NCBI GenBank assembly: GCA_019639115.1
Contig: JAHBSM010000006.1
Coordinates: 62,001 to 126,000 of the forward strand
Source: Acidobacteriota bacterium
Lineage (GTDB): Bacteria > Acidobacteriota > Blastocatellia > Pyrinomonadales > Pyrinomonadaceae
Reading direction: 5' to 3'
Length of the DNA: 64,000 nt
Part shown: positions 35,064-44,183 of the stretch, in pieces
How positions within the stretch are numbered: the first letter of the stretch is position 1
Layout of the letters: each line of letters opens with the position of its first letter
Notes under the pieces: generated by a model
Databases searched by the model: none
Told to the model about the DNA's origin: nothing
What the model saw: the letters and a program-made list of their open reading frames with translations, nothing else
Program-made: the position numbers and the translations under genes

Positions 35064-36068
35064 TCAGTCCTTCTTGATGTAGCTCCTGTGAACGACCGCC
35101 TTGGTCTTGCTGTCACGCGCTTCGACAAGCAGATTGGTGCCATCGTCACGCGTGGTCACGGTTGCCCCGGCCGGCGAAACGCGTTCGCGCGGCTTGGCTT
35201 TGTCGGCTCGCTCGATAAAATCTTCAACGTCCTTTGCTTTTACCGGTTCGGCGAGCCTCACTGAGCGGGATTCAGCGACAGCTTCGGTCGCCGTCGCCTT
35301 CAGGTTCTTTTGCCACAGTTTCTTGAAAAGTGCGTTTGACGCATAGATGTCCACGCTGTTGAGCTTACCGTTTATAGCGAACGCGTATCCTATGATATCG
35401 GTCCGTCCGTTCACTATTCCTGTCAGGTTCTTGACGTATTCATCGACCGTGGCGGCCACTTTTCCATTCTCAAGGCTAAGCTGAAGGCTGGACGCCGATT
35501 CGGCGGCTCTTACCGGAGCTCCGACGTTTCGTTCAAGTTTTGCCTGGGCATCGCTGACCTTTGCCCATACCTCGCTTTGTGACCGGGACGCATTGGCTGC
35601 TATCTTCAGGTCTCTCGTCACGACACGGTCGTTCGAGCTGGTGAATTTGCCTGAGTCTTCGGCACCCCTTTTGGACCAGCGGCCGGATTCAACACAAAAA
35701 GACTCGATCTTTATCCTGCCGGAGCGTGCCGGTATGATGATGCTTACGGCGAGAACGCGGTCCTGTCGGCCTCCCTTTACGATATCGCCGGCTTGGATGA
35801 AAACATCGAACTCCTTCGACAGGTTCTCCACCTCCAGCTCATTCACGTTCGAGGTCTCATAGACGACGAAAAGCTTTCGTTCCATAGCCTCCTGAAGTGT
35901 CATGACGTTACCTTTGCCGGCCTCGTCCTTGCCGTAGATCAGGAAGATCGTCAGGTTCTTGTACGTATGCGGCGCGGAAAATCGATAGGCGGATTGCGCC
36001 GAAGTGCCGATCGCCGAGAGAATCAAGATCAGCATCGCCAATGCCAAAAAGATGTATCTGTGTTTCAT
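35064..36068 (-). CDS. Secreted ARPP-1 (DUF6569) domain protein
   Basis: From ATG 36068 (AAGGAGC upstream) the protein has 334 residues with a signal peptide (MKHRYIFLALAMLILILSAIG). The N-terminal 170 residues match the ARPP-1 pattern: a leading strand with IFLIYGKD, VMTLQEAMERKLFVVYETS, VFIQAGDIVKGGRQDRVLAVS and SFCVESGRW. This domain is linked by others to phosphatase/ADP-ribosyl systems, but its activity is not established. The C-terminal 100 residues are basic and repeat-poor. It is exported here, unlike many cytosolic relatives. Confidence 0.82.
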   Translation of the reverse strand: MKHRYIFLALAMLILILSAIGTSAQSAYRFSAPHTYKNLTIFLIYGKDEAGKGNVMTLQEAMERKLFVVYETSNVNELEVENLSKEFDVFIQAGDIVKGGRQDRVLAVSIIIPARSGRIKIESFCVESGRWSKRGAEDSGKFTSSNDRVVTRDLKIAANASRSQSEVWAKVSDAQAKLERNVGAPVRAAESASSLQLSLENGKVAATVDEYVKNLTGIVNGRTDIIGYAFAINGKLNSVDIYASNALFKKLWQKNLKATATEAVAESRSVRLAEPVKAKDVEDFIERADKAKPRERVSPAGATVTTRDDGTNLLVEARDSKTKAVVHRSYIKKD

Positions 36069-36285
36069 ATTTTTGCTCCTTATTTTGTCTATCGGGAGAA
36101 GTTCCTTTTGTCGATAGAACGATGCGACCAAAGACGACTTGCAGACAAATGAGCCCGAGTTGTCTATTCGCCCGGGTCATCGATGAGGTCTTGACTATGA
36201 ATTAGTTCCTGAATGCTCTATCCTCCCGACATCCGTTAGACAATTGCGCTTCCCGTCAAACAACTAAAAATGGAGAAGGGTATCT

Positions 36286-36486
36286 ATGTCATCGTCCGAC
36301 AAGATCTCGTCCAAAGAGATCATTGCTGTGGTAGTCGTGTTTGTGTTGATCGCGATCGGTATGTTCATCACGCTCGGCAAATTCTCAGCCGAATCCGAAC
36401 TAAGGGAAGTGGTCGTATCTGACCTCGGCGCCAATGAAGACGACCACCTGGAGATATTCGTCAAGCTGTTGTCCTCGTCCGCGTAA
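36286..36486 (+). CDS. Possible small single-pass membrane protein
   Basis: The 66-residue reading frame has a charged start (MSSSDKISSKE), one clear helix (IIAVVVVFVLIAIGMFITL) and an acidic tail. GGAG with AAGGG is well placed upstream of ATG 36286, and codon use is like the neighbours. It overlaps an antisense open frame at 36264-36569 that contains an EF-hand-like DIDGNGFADDEE, so which strand is real is not settled. Moderate support only. Confidence 0.45.
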   Translation: MSSSDKISSKEIIAVVVVFVLIAIGMFITLGKFSAESELREVVVSDLGANEDDHLEIFVKLLSSSA

Positions 36487-36516
36487 GGCTCTTCGTCGTC
36501 CGCAAATCCGTTTCCG

Positions 36517-36951
36517 TCAATGTCGGCTTTTACGCCGATCGTCTCGCCGCCCTTTGAGTGGCTCGGCATTTTTCATACGCAGGCAGGCAACCGCCATTCC
36601 CTCACAGTGGCCGCCGTTCATCGCTTCCAGATTCTCGTTCATCCAACCGCGTGCGGAGGCCTTTACGACGCAGTTTGCGGGCGTAGTTCCCGGACTCTTA
36701 TATACAGCTTTTGTCCCAAACATCCGGATCAGGTCGCCCGCGCTGAGATCGCGTCGGTCGTCGCGTTCGTTGCCCCAGTTCGCAAATTCGAATCCATCGA
36801 CCTTAGGATCGAATGGGATCGAGGCAACGATCTTGCCGACCGGCGCCTGTGCGGGTTTTTGCGCCGCTGCGATCGTTGTGATTTCGGTGATCGCCGATGC
36901 GATCGCAGCCAGCGTTAATGCAAGCGACTCGGTGTAAAGGTGCAGTTTCAC
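36517..36951 (-). pseudogene. Truncated secreted protein, N-terminal remnant
   Basis: The 144-residue reading frame has a signal-like start, then ASIPFDPKVDGFEFANWGNE, a DLIRMFG segment and MNGGHCEGMAVACLRM. I associate this order with much longer secreted proteins of acidobacteria, but I cannot verify it here. The reading frame ends abruptly at 36517 with a basic tail (GRRDDRRKSRH), and another frame continues with an EF-hand-like DIDGNGFADDEE. A frameshift near 36560-36580 followed by loss of the rest would explain this. It could still be an intact short protein. Confidence 0.5.
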
Positions 36952-37108
36952 CGATGGCCGCCTATTGAAGTGTTACTACGATGCGAATGGAGCGGCACTC
37001 GAAGTTTCCGAGAATTTGCTCCGCACTCTATCGTTTGTCAGCGGCGGTTTTGCATTTCAACTGTAAACATCGGAAAATGGCTGAAATCCGGTTTCCGGGA
37101 GGCCATTT

Positions 37109-37756
37109 ATGAGATCGATCGTGCTGCTCGGTTCGTTGATATTCGCCCTTTCTTTCTGCGGTCTTCAGGACCGTCTCAAGGGGCTCTCCGGTGGTTCTAA
37201 TACGCCGAGTTCCAACACGGCGTCTTCGGGCGGCGGACCGACGGCGGGAGACAAAGGGTCGGCGAAGGCCGAGAAAGCATCACCGACTTCGGCCCAGCAG
37301 GCGATCATCGACGGCGGCACCGAAGTCAAATGGGACGATCAAGGTGTCTCATGGCGGCTGCCGACCGGATGGTCGAAGATGGACGTCAAAAAAGAATCCT
37401 TCAATTACAAATCCACCGACAATTCTTTCCTTTTGGTGAATATATCTGTCATGCCCGACACTTTCCCGCTGGAACAGAGCCTCTCGGCCTATCACGAGCA
37501 GGCACTCCAACAACTCAAGAATGGCAAATATATCGATGTGAAATTGGTAGAGATCGACGGCGTCCCGGGAGTCGAATTTGTAGAAGCTATGCCTGAGGAC
37601 AAGACCGATTCGCGTCGGCATCAGTGGATCGGCTTTCGTACATACCTCGGCCAAAAACAGCAGATCAACGTGATGACGGCGACGCGCGGAACAAATTTTG
37701 AGAAGCATATGGACGATTTCGCCGCGATCATTTACTCAGCAAAGTTCACAAAATAA
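37109..37756 (+). CDS. Predicted lipoprotein of unknown function
   Basis: The 215-residue protein has a lipoprotein signal (MRSIVLLGSLIFALSFC, lipobox LSFC) and a Ser/Gly/Pro-rich linker of about 45 residues. Then comes a globular domain with WRLPTGWSKMDVKKESFNY and a closing AAIIYSAKFTK, a pattern resembling PsbP/MOG1-type beta-sandwich proteins that sit on the periplasmic side. GGGAGG is well placed upstream. It is 18 bases before corA and may be co-transcribed with it. Confidence 0.75.
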   Translation: MRSIVLLGSLIFALSFCGLQDRLKGLSGGSNTPSSNTASSGGGPTAGDKGSAKAEKASPTSAQQAIIDGGTEVKWDDQGVSWRLPTGWSKMDVKKESFNYKSTDNSFLLVNISVMPDTFPLEQSLSAYHEQALQQLKNGKYIDVKLVEIDGVPGVEFVEAMPEDKTDSRRHQWIGFRTYLGQKQQINVMTATRGTNFEKHMDDFAAIIYSAKFTK

Positions 37757-37774
37757 CCCGGTCGCCGGTCGAAT

Positions 37775-38827
37775 ATGCAGATCTTCGTATATAGGAACGG
37801 CGCGGACTCCGTCGAAGAAGGATTCACCAAGGACGACCTCCCGGAGCTTCTAGCCGACGAGACCAATGTCGTCTGGGTCGATATCCGCGGAGAGACGCCC
37901 GAACACGTGGCCGAGGCAAAAGAGCTGCTGACCAACGTTTTCAAATTCCACCGACTGACGATCGAGGACTGCATCGAGACGCGGAACCAGCCCAAGGTCG
38001 AGGCTTTCGAGAAGTATATCTACTTCATCGTCCATGGGATCAAACCGGGCGAGACCGGCCCAACCAATTTCGTGACAAAGGAGCTCGACGGCTATCTCGG
38101 CCCTAACTATGTTGTCACGTTCCACGTCGAGCGGTTTCGCAGCATCAAGGCGGTCAAGGAGAAGATCCGTAGCAGCACATTCGTTTGCCAGCGTGGTGCG
38201 GCATACCTGCTCCACAGCATTCTCGACCAGATCGTCGATCTTTATATGCCGATCGTGGACGACTTTGACAAAGCGATAAATGATATCGAAGAGCGTGTGT
38301 TTGACCTTCGTCGCAGCAACAACGAGATACTCGGCGAGATTATGGACCTCAGGCGAAGCGTTGCGCGTATGCGTCGGATCTCTTCCCGCCAGCTAGAGGT
38401 GCTCTATCGGCTCTCGCACGGCGAATTCCCTCAAATACCCGCGCATCTGCTGCCGTTCTACCGCGACGTGCACGATCATCTTGTACGGATCACCGATATT
38501 TCCGAAGGTTATCGTGACCTAGTAAGTAGCCTGTTTGACATACATTTCTCGGTCGTGACGAACCGCACGAACGATGTGATGAAAACGCTCGCGGTCGTCT
38601 CCGCTATCATCCTTCCGTTGAGTTTGATAGCCGGTATCTATGGAATGAATTTCGAGAATATGCCCGAGCTTAAATCTGCGTATGGCTATTTCCTCACGCT
38701 CGGAGGTATGCTGGCGCTTGCTGTTGGGCTGCTTGTCTATTTTTGGAGAAAAGGTTGGATCTTCGAATCGTCCGAACAAAAAAGCAACGTTGCAAACGGC
38801 GGCCACAGCGGCGACCCGGACGAGTGA
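37775..38827 (+). CDS. corA: CorA-type magnesium/cobalt transporter
   Basis: The 350-residue protein has a large cytoplasmic N-terminal domain with FHRLTIEDCIETRNQPKVE, a long coiled region (NNEILGEIMDLRRSVARMRR) and two C-terminal helices. The YGMNF selectivity motif occurs at the pore entrance, just after the first helix (LAVVSAIILPLSLIAGIYGMN, in part). It forms a homopentameric Mg2+ channel in the inner membrane. The usual orientation and length are met. It converges with pgpA at a 13-base gap. Confidence 0.94.
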   Translation: MQIFVYRNGADSVEEGFTKDDLPELLADETNVVWVDIRGETPEHVAEAKELLTNVFKFHRLTIEDCIETRNQPKVEAFEKYIYFIVHGIKPGETGPTNFVTKELDGYLGPNYVVTFHVERFRSIKAVKEKIRSSTFVCQRGAAYLLHSILDQIVDLYMPIVDDFDKAINDIEERVFDLRRSNNEILGEIMDLRRSVARMRRISSRQLEVLYRLSHGEFPQIPAHLLPFYRDVHDHLVRITDISEGYRDLVSSLFDIHFSVVTNRTNDVMKTLAVVSAIILPLSLIAGIYGMNFENMPELKSAYGYFLTLGGMLALAVGLLVYFWRKGWIFESSEQKSNVANGGHSGDPDE

Positions 38828-38840
38828 TCAGCGGCATCAC

Positions 38841-39365
38841 CTAGAACGCGGTGTAAACCGCGTATCCGATCGCCAAACAAATGCCTGCATAGACTCCCGC
38901 AACGATATCGTCGATGCAGACCCCAAGCCCGCCTTCGAGATCCTGCATCGCGTCTATCGGGAATGGCTTCCAGATATCAAAAAGCCTAAAGAGTAGGAAT
39001 CCTGCCAGGACGACGGGCCACGAAACAGCAAAAGGCACGAACGCGAAGGTAATGAGCTGTCCCATTACTTCGTCCACAACGGCCTCCGAAGGATCCGCAT
39101 TGCCAAAGAACGCGATCGCCCTGTCGGCCGCCGCGATACCAACCAGGCAAAATGCTGTCAGCAGGACCCCAACAGCCGCCGATCGCCATCCCTGCGGTAT
39201 ATAAAACAAGATCAACGGCGACGCGGCCCACCAGACAGCTACACCCACAGCGGAGCCATAAGTTCCGGGAGCACCGGGAATATAGCCTACGCCGACGGTT
39301 GTCAACGCCAATGCCAGATGGTCGAACACGCCGGAGGGCGAGCGTTTTTCGATCGGTCGCTTCAT
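38841..39365 (-). CDS. pgpA: Phosphatidylglycerophosphatase A
   Basis: PgpA removes phosphate from phosphatidylglycerophosphate to give phosphatidylglycerol in the inner membrane. The 174-residue protein has GYIPGAPGTYGS, the catalytic-site DPSEAVVDEVMGQLI, FRLFDIWKPFPI and GGLGVCIDDIVAGVYA, in the normal order with about four hydrophobic helices. Its ATG shares an A with the stop of cobO (TAATG), indicating translational coupling. Confidence 0.93.
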   Translation of the reverse strand: MKRPIEKRSPSGVFDHLALALTTVGVGYIPGAPGTYGSAVGVAVWWAASPLILFYIPQGWRSAAVGVLLTAFCLVGIAAADRAIAFFGNADPSEAVVDEVMGQLITFAFVPFAVSWPVVLAGFLLFRLFDIWKPFPIDAMQDLEGGLGVCIDDIVAGVYAGICLAIGYAVYTAF

Positions 39366-39946
39366 TAGAATTCGATGCCCTGCTGAGCAAAGATGCCGGC
39401 GTGGAATGGATGTTTGATCTCGCGCATCTCCGTTACCAGGTCGGCCGCATCGATCATCTTATTGACGGCTCCGTCCACATTGCGGCCGGTCAGTATGAGA
39501 TGAAGCTCCGGCTGAGCCTCGCGCACGGACCGGATCTCAGCGATCACGTCATCTATATCGAGAAAGCCGTAGCTCAAGACGTACAAAAGCTCGTCAAAGA
39601 CCAGGAGGTCATATTCACCCGATCGCATTTTTTCTACGCACAGTGCCCAGGTCTCTTCACTTGTCTTGATGTCCTGCGAGCGGTCGTTGGTATCCCAAGT
39701 GAAACCGTCGCCCATTGTGTGGACCTCGATCTCCAATCGTTCTAGAGACTCGTGCTCGCCGTAGCGATCATTGCGCGATTTCATGAACTGAACCATGGCG
39801 CATTCCATCCCGCGGCCGGCCGCACGGACAAGAACGCCGATCGCCGCTGTCGTCTTTCCTTTGCCGTCACCCGTGTTGAGCATCAGCAAGCCGTGCGTTC
39901 TCTCACGGTAATCGTCGCGTCGCCACTTGTATCGCTTCTCGGCCAT
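39365..39946 (-). CDS. cobO: Cob(I)yrinic acid a,c-diamide adenosyltransferase
   Basis: The 193-residue enzyme of the CobA/CobO/BtuR family transfers the adenosyl group to cobalt in corrinoid synthesis or salvage. Walker A TGDGKGKTTAAIG near residue 26, MVQFMKS, the LLVFDELLYVLSYGFLD segment and the conserved LILTGRNV are all present. ATG 39946 is clear. It overlaps pgpA by one base and lies 19 bases from nrnA. Other cobalamin genes are not in the window, so salvage is the likelier role. Confidence 0.92.
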   Translation of the reverse strand: MAEKRYKWRRDDYRERTHGLLMLNTGDGKGKTTAAIGVLVRAAGRGMECAMVQFMKSRNDRYGEHESLERLEIEVHTMGDGFTWDTNDRSQDIKTSEETWALCVEKMRSGEYDLLVFDELLYVLSYGFLDIDDVIAEIRSVREAQPELHLILTGRNVDGAVNKMIDAADLVTEMREIKHPFHAGIFAQQGIEF

Positions 39947-39965
39947 TTTGTGGGATAAAAACGGG

Positions 39966-40919
39966 TCAGGAACGTTCTATGGCCTCGGCAACCGCATCGA
40001 CGATCCGTCGTTCGCAATCGTCCCAATCGCCTTCGATACCAAGCCCGGCTGCGTTCTTGTGTCCTCCGCCGCCGAACTGTTCCGCCACCTTGGCAACGTT
40101 TATATCGCCTTTCGAACGGAGACTGACGCGATATGTGCCCTCGCCTGTCTCTCGCATATAGACGGACGCGACGACTTCGCTTGCTGCGAGAGGAATGTTC
40201 ACAAATCCGTTATTGTCGCCGTCTATTGCTCCGGCAGCCTCGCGCATCGCGAGCGTCTGACGCATTGACGCTATCCGGCCTCCAGCGTGACGCTTTACGG
40301 TTCCGAGCACCTGCCGCATCAGTTCGATGCGCGACCATGGATAATTGTTATAGACAGCCTCTGAGATCTTCGCCGGTCGGGCACCTGCCTTTACTAGCTC
40401 GGACGCGACCTTTAGTGTGCGCTCTGAAGTATTCGGGAAGTGGAACGAACCTGTGTCCGTGACGAGCGCCATATATACGCACTCGGCGATCTCCTTTGTG
40501 ATGCGGCCACCGATCGCTTTGCAGAGATTGTAGATCATCTCACCCACGGCGGACGCCGTAGAGTCGATCCAGTTCACCTTGCCAAAATGCTCACTTGTCG
40601 CGTGGTGGTCGATGTTTACTGTAAAAGCGCGGTCGAGGCCTTCGATACCCGGCCGATCGACATCAGAACACTCGATGACAAAGATGGCGTCATACTTGCC
40701 GTTGACGCTTTTGACATCCTTTATCTCGTCGGCGCCAGGGAGTGTCCGATAAGCCGGCGGCACGTCGCCGTTCACAAGCACTTCGGCGTTCTTGCCTAGG
40801 CTCCGCAAAAGCCAGCACAGCCCAAGAGACGATCCAACACCGTCGCCATCCGGTTTGATATGAGTGGTGATCGCAAAGTCGTTCTTACTCTCGATCAGTT
40901 CGACAACTTGACTTAACAC
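39966..40919 (-). CDS. nrnA: DHH-family oligoribonuclease/pAp phosphatase (NrnA type)
   Basis: The 317-residue protein has the N-terminal DHH domain with THIKPDGDGVGSSLG (Asp metal ligands), the NIDHHATSEHFG signature and a TDTGSFHF box, then a DHHA1 domain ending FGGGGHKNAAG. NrnA degrades short RNA and dephosphorylates 3'-phosphoadenosine-5'-phosphate. GTG 40919 is the start; no in-frame ATG lies closer to the family N-terminus. In many bacteria it follows rbfA, as here, in the nusA-infB operon. Confidence 0.93.
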   Translation of the reverse strand: MLSQVVELIESKNDFAITTHIKPDGDGVGSSLGLCWLLRSLGKNAEVLVNGDVPPAYRTLPGADEIKDVKSVNGKYDAIFVIECSDVDRPGIEGLDRAFTVNIDHHATSEHFGKVNWIDSTASAVGEMIYNLCKAIGGRITKEIAECVYMALVTDTGSFHFPNTSERTLKVASELVKAGARPAKISEAVYNNYPWSRIELMRQVLGTVKRHAGGRIASMRQTLAMREAAGAIDGDNNGFVNIPLAASEVVASVYMRETGEGTYRVSLRSKGDINVAKVAEQFGGGGHKNAAGLGIEGDWDDCERRIVDAVAEAIERS

Positions 40920-40960
40920 GTTTACTTCAGCGAGCGGACGATACGCAGGATCTCTCGGCG

Positions 40961-41329
40961 TTACTCCTCGTCGCTTTCACTTGATACCTCTCCCTTGAGG
41001 TCCAATCCCTCGAGTATTTCCGATACGCGCGACGCATTTTCCTCGGCAGTATCTCTTACGAAATGTAGATGCGGCGTGTGCCGCAGGTCCAAATTGAGCG
41101 CAACCTGCTGACGGACGAAAGTCGATGCGTGACGCAGGGCGCTCAGCGCGGCGTCGATCTCGTGTTCCTCGCCGTGGACCAGGACAAAGACCTTTGCGTC
41201 CCTGAGGTCAGGAGCCACACGCACCTCGGTCACGGTCGCCGATCCAAGCCGTGGATCGTCTAACTCGAAGCCAACGATCTCGGCTATCTCCTCCCTCAAT
41301 GATTCGGCATATCTTTCGGGCCGACGCAT
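40961..41329 (-). CDS. rbfA: Ribosome-binding factor A
   Basis: RbfA is a KH-like 30S assembly factor that binds near helix 1 of 16S rRNA. The 122-residue protein has the family features ESLREEIAEIV, SATVTEVRVAPDLRDAKVFV and HTPHLHFVRDT, plus an acidic tail. It lies 65 bases after infB and 41 bases before nrnA on the same strand, as in the usual operon. Confidence 0.94.
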   Translation of the reverse strand: MRRPERYAESLREEIAEIVGFELDDPRLGSATVTEVRVAPDLRDAKVFVLVHGEEHEIDAALSALRHASTFVRQQVALNLDLRHTPHLHFVRDTAEENASRVSEILEGLDLKGEVSSESDEE

Positions 41330-41394
41330 ATCAATAAACCTTCCGGATCAAAGATCAACCACCAGCGGTCTGCACTCGCGGGCGACGACGGGCA

Positions 41395-44103
41395 TCAAAG
41401 CTCGGTCGCGGCCACCTTCTCGATCGTAAATGCCTCGATCTCGTCATCGACCTTGATATCGTTGAAGTTGACCAGGCTGATACCGCATTCGTAACCCTTG
41501 GCGACCTCGTTCGTGTCGTCCTTGAACCGCTTGAGCGTGGCGATGTCACCTTCCCAGATCACAACGCTGTCACGAAGCAGCCGAGCTTTGGCCTGTCGGC
41601 GAATAACGCCGTCCGTAACGCGGCATCCCGCGATGGTGCCGATCCTCGATACCTTGAATGTCTCCTGTACGAGAGCTTTGCCGAGTATGACCTCTTTCTC
41701 GATCGCGTCGAGCATGCCGATCATTGCGGCCTTGATCTCTTCTTCTACCTTGTAAATGATCGAATGCAGCCGGATATCAACATCCTCTTGCTTGGCGATA
41801 TCGGCTACTCGGGCCTCAGGCCTAACGTTGAATCCGATAATAACGACCGCTGTCGAAGCATCGTCGGCCTGGGTCGCCGAAGCAAGCAGAACGTCGGACT
41901 CTGCGATGGCACCGACACCGGCACGTATGACACGCACCTTGACCTTGTCCGTCGAAAGCTTCTCAAGCGTAGATCGCAGCACCTCGACCGAACCTTGTAC
42001 GTCGGCCTTGAGAATGACGAGCAGTTCCTTGATCTCGGCGAGGCCAAGCGACTCGATTCCGCGTTTGGTCGTTTTGAGCATTGCAGCCTGACGAGCCATC
42101 ATCTGCCGCTGCTGTGCGATATCCTGCGCCCTGTCGACGTCGGCCACCACCTGAAATGTATCTCCGGCCTGCGGCACGCCCTGCAGCCCGAGCACTTCGA
42201 CAGGCGTCGCGGGCGGTGCTTCTGTTACGGCCTCGCCGCGGTCTGAGAACATCGCACGCACCTTGCCGTAAAATTGGCCGACAATGAACGGGTCGCCCAC
42301 GGCCAACGTTCCCTGCTGTACCAGTGCAGTCGCGACCGCACCGCGTCCGCGGTCAAGCTTGGCTTCAAGGACGACGCCCGAAGCACGGCGTGTCGGGCTC
42401 GCCTTAAGTTCAAGTATGTCTGCCTGAAGCAGCACGGTCTCAAGCAGTGTATTGATATTCTCTTTCTTCTTGGCCGAGACCGGGACCATTTCGATGTCAC
42501 CGCCCCAATCCGTAGGCTGCAGTCCGAGGCCCGCGAGCCCCTGTTTGACCTTGTCCGGGTTGGCATCGGGTTTGTCGATCTTGTTGATAGCGACGATGAT
42601 CGGGACTCCAGCGGCCTTCGCATGCTCGACTGCCTCGATCGTCTGTGGCATCACGCCGTCATCAGCCGCCACGACCAGAATCACTATATCGGTCGCCTTG
42701 GCACCGCGTGCACGCATCATCGTGAACGCTTCGTGGCCGGGCGTGTCGAGGAATACGACGCGGCGTTCGTTCTCGGGATCGTCCGGATTGGTCACATAAA
42801 CGCTATAAGCGCCAATGTGCTGCGTGATCCCGCCGGCTTCGCCCTCGGCAACGTTCGCTTGGCGTATGGCGTCAAGCAGCGACGTCTTACCATGGTCAAC
42901 GTGGCCCATGACGGTAACGACCGGAGCACGCGGCAGTTCGACATCGTCAGCGTCCGCAGCAATGAGTTCTTCGAACTCCTGCTCGATGACCATTTCTTCG
43001 AACGCCACGAAGCTTACTTCGAAACCATATTCGGCTCCGAGTTCGTTCGCCATCTTGTCGCCTATCGGCTGATTGAGCGTTGCAAAAACGCCGCGTTTGA
43101 TAAGCAGTTGGACAACGTCACGCGGCGTAACGCCGATCGCCTCGGCAAACTCGCGAACGGTCGCTCCTTCGGTCAAACGAACAACGCCTGTGTCAGCCGA
43201 TTCGCGCTTGCCGACCTGGTCGAGCACGCGCTCTTCGATAGAACGCTTCTGCGGGATATCGACATCACGTTCGGCGAACCTGCCGCCTTTGTCGTCTCGG
43301 CCTTTGCGGCCGCCGCCGCGTCCGGGCCTGCGGCGATTGTCGGCGGGTGGAGTATAGGTAAGCTGCGGCGTTGCGGATTCGCCCTGTGTGCCCCGGAACT
43401 GGCCTCGGCGAGCGTCGCCTCCGCGGACCTCGCCCACGATCCGGCCTGTCTTCGTGGCCGATTCGCTGACGACGCGTTCACCGGGCCTGATACCTTTATC
43501 GAGAGCACCTTTCGTAAGTGTGAGCCGCTTAACTGTCGTACCGGCAGGGCTGGTCGCGGCATCTGGTTTTGCGGCCGGCTCTGCTGCGGGCTCCGCCTCC
43601 GGTTCGGGTTCGACCAACGCCTCGGGCACCGGTTCAGGGGCCTCTTCAACGATGGGCGTTTCCTCTACAACAGGCTTTGCCTTTGCGGCCACAAGTTTTT
43701 TGACCCTGACAGGCTTGTCCTCGACCGGGGCTTCAACGGCAACAGGCTCTTCCGCGGCCGGCTCTTCCGCCGGTTTCGCAACCACTTTTGCAACCTTGCG
43801 GACCGGCTTGGCCTCAGGCTCGACGGGCGGCGGGGCCGGAGCCTCGCTCACATGGACCGCCTCATCCACAACCGCTGCGTCGTCCTTTTTGGCAGCTCGA
43901 ATGACCTTGATGGCGCGTTTAGGAGCGGCCTCGACCTTTGGAAAATACTTAAGTCGGACCTTTTCGGCAATTTCCGCGCTGACCGAGTTCGAGGCCACGC
44001 TGACATCCGCACCGAGGCGACGGAGATCCTCCATCACCCGCTTGGTGTCCTGCTTTATCTCTCGAGCCAGGTCATATACTCGAACTGATTTTCGAATCGC
44101 CAT
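41395..44103 (-). CDS. infB: Translation initiation factor IF-2
   Basis: IF-2 places initiator tRNA on the ribosome using GTP. From ATG 44103 the protein has about 902 residues. The N-terminal IF2_N helix ([20 protein letters not shown]) is followed by a long Pro/Glu/Ala/Lys-rich linker, then the G domain with [23 protein letters not shown] and INKIDKP, and the beta-barrel domains 2-4. An open frame upstream to 44154 is excluded because homologues begin MAIRKS or similar. The linker is prone to low-complexity repeats. It belongs to rimP-nusA-infB-rbfA-nrnA. Confidence 0.96.
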   Translation of the reverse strand: MAIRKSVRVYDLAREIKQDTKRVMEDLRRLGADVSVASNSVSAEIAEKVRLKYFPKVEAAPKRAIKVIRAAKKDDAAVVDEAVHVSEAPAPPPVEPEAKPVRKVAKVVAKPAEEPAAEEPVAVEAPVEDKPVRVKKLVAAKAKPVVEETPIVEEAPEPVPEALVEPEPEAEPAAEPAAKPDAATSPAGTTVKRLTLTKGALDKGIRPGERVVSESATKTGRIVGEVRGGDARRGQFRGTQGESATPQLTYTPPADNRRRPGRGGGRKGRDDKGGRFAERDVDIPQKRSIEERVLDQVGKRESADTGVVRLTEGATVREFAEAIGVTPRDVVQLLIKRGVFATLNQPIGDKMANELGAEYGFEVSFVAFEEMVIEQEFEELIAADADDVELPRAPVVTVMGHVDHGKTSLLDAIRQANVAEGEAGGITQHIGAYSVYVTNPDDPENERRVVFLDTPGHEAFTMMRARGAKATDIVILVVAADDGVMPQTIEAVEHAKAAGVPIIVAINKIDKPDANPDKVKQGLAGLGLQPTDWGGDIEMVPVSAKKKENINTLLETVLLQADILELKASPTRRASGVVLEAKLDRGRGAVATALVQQGTLAVGDPFIVGQFYGKVRAMFSDRGEAVTEAPPATPVEVLGLQGVPQAGDTFQVVADVDRAQDIAQQRQMMARQAAMLKTTKRGIESLGLAEIKELLVILKADVQGSVEVLRSTLEKLSTDKVKVRVIRAGVGAIAESDVLLASATQADDASTAVVIIGFNVRPEARVADIAKQEDVDIRLHSIIYKVEEEIKAAMIGMLDAIEKEVILGKALVQETFKVSRIGTIAGCRVTDGVIRRQAKARLLRDSVVIWEGDIATLKRFKDDTNEVAKGYECGISLVNFNDIKVDDEIEAFTIEKVAATEL

Positions 44104-44183
44104 ATCTAGATTCAATACAAAGCCGTAAACACGGCAGCGGCCCGAAGCCGGCAAATTATTTGGCCCAAAGACCTTCTACGGAG

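Noticed and set aside
36264..36569. Minus-strand frame containing an EF-hand-like DIDGNGFADDEE
   Set aside because: Not listed as its own gene because its second half is antisense to a better membrane ORF. It may be the shifted continuation of the truncated gene and is discussed there.
41355..41549. Short frame at the infB-rbfA junction
   Set aside because: It is basic and repeat-like and overlaps the 3' end of infB in another frame; no ribosome-binding site.
42274..44088. Long open frame opposite infB
   Set aside because: It is antisense to the well-supported infB gene; its sequence is rich in Arg, Cys and Phe with no family likeness, as expected from a GC-rich shadow.
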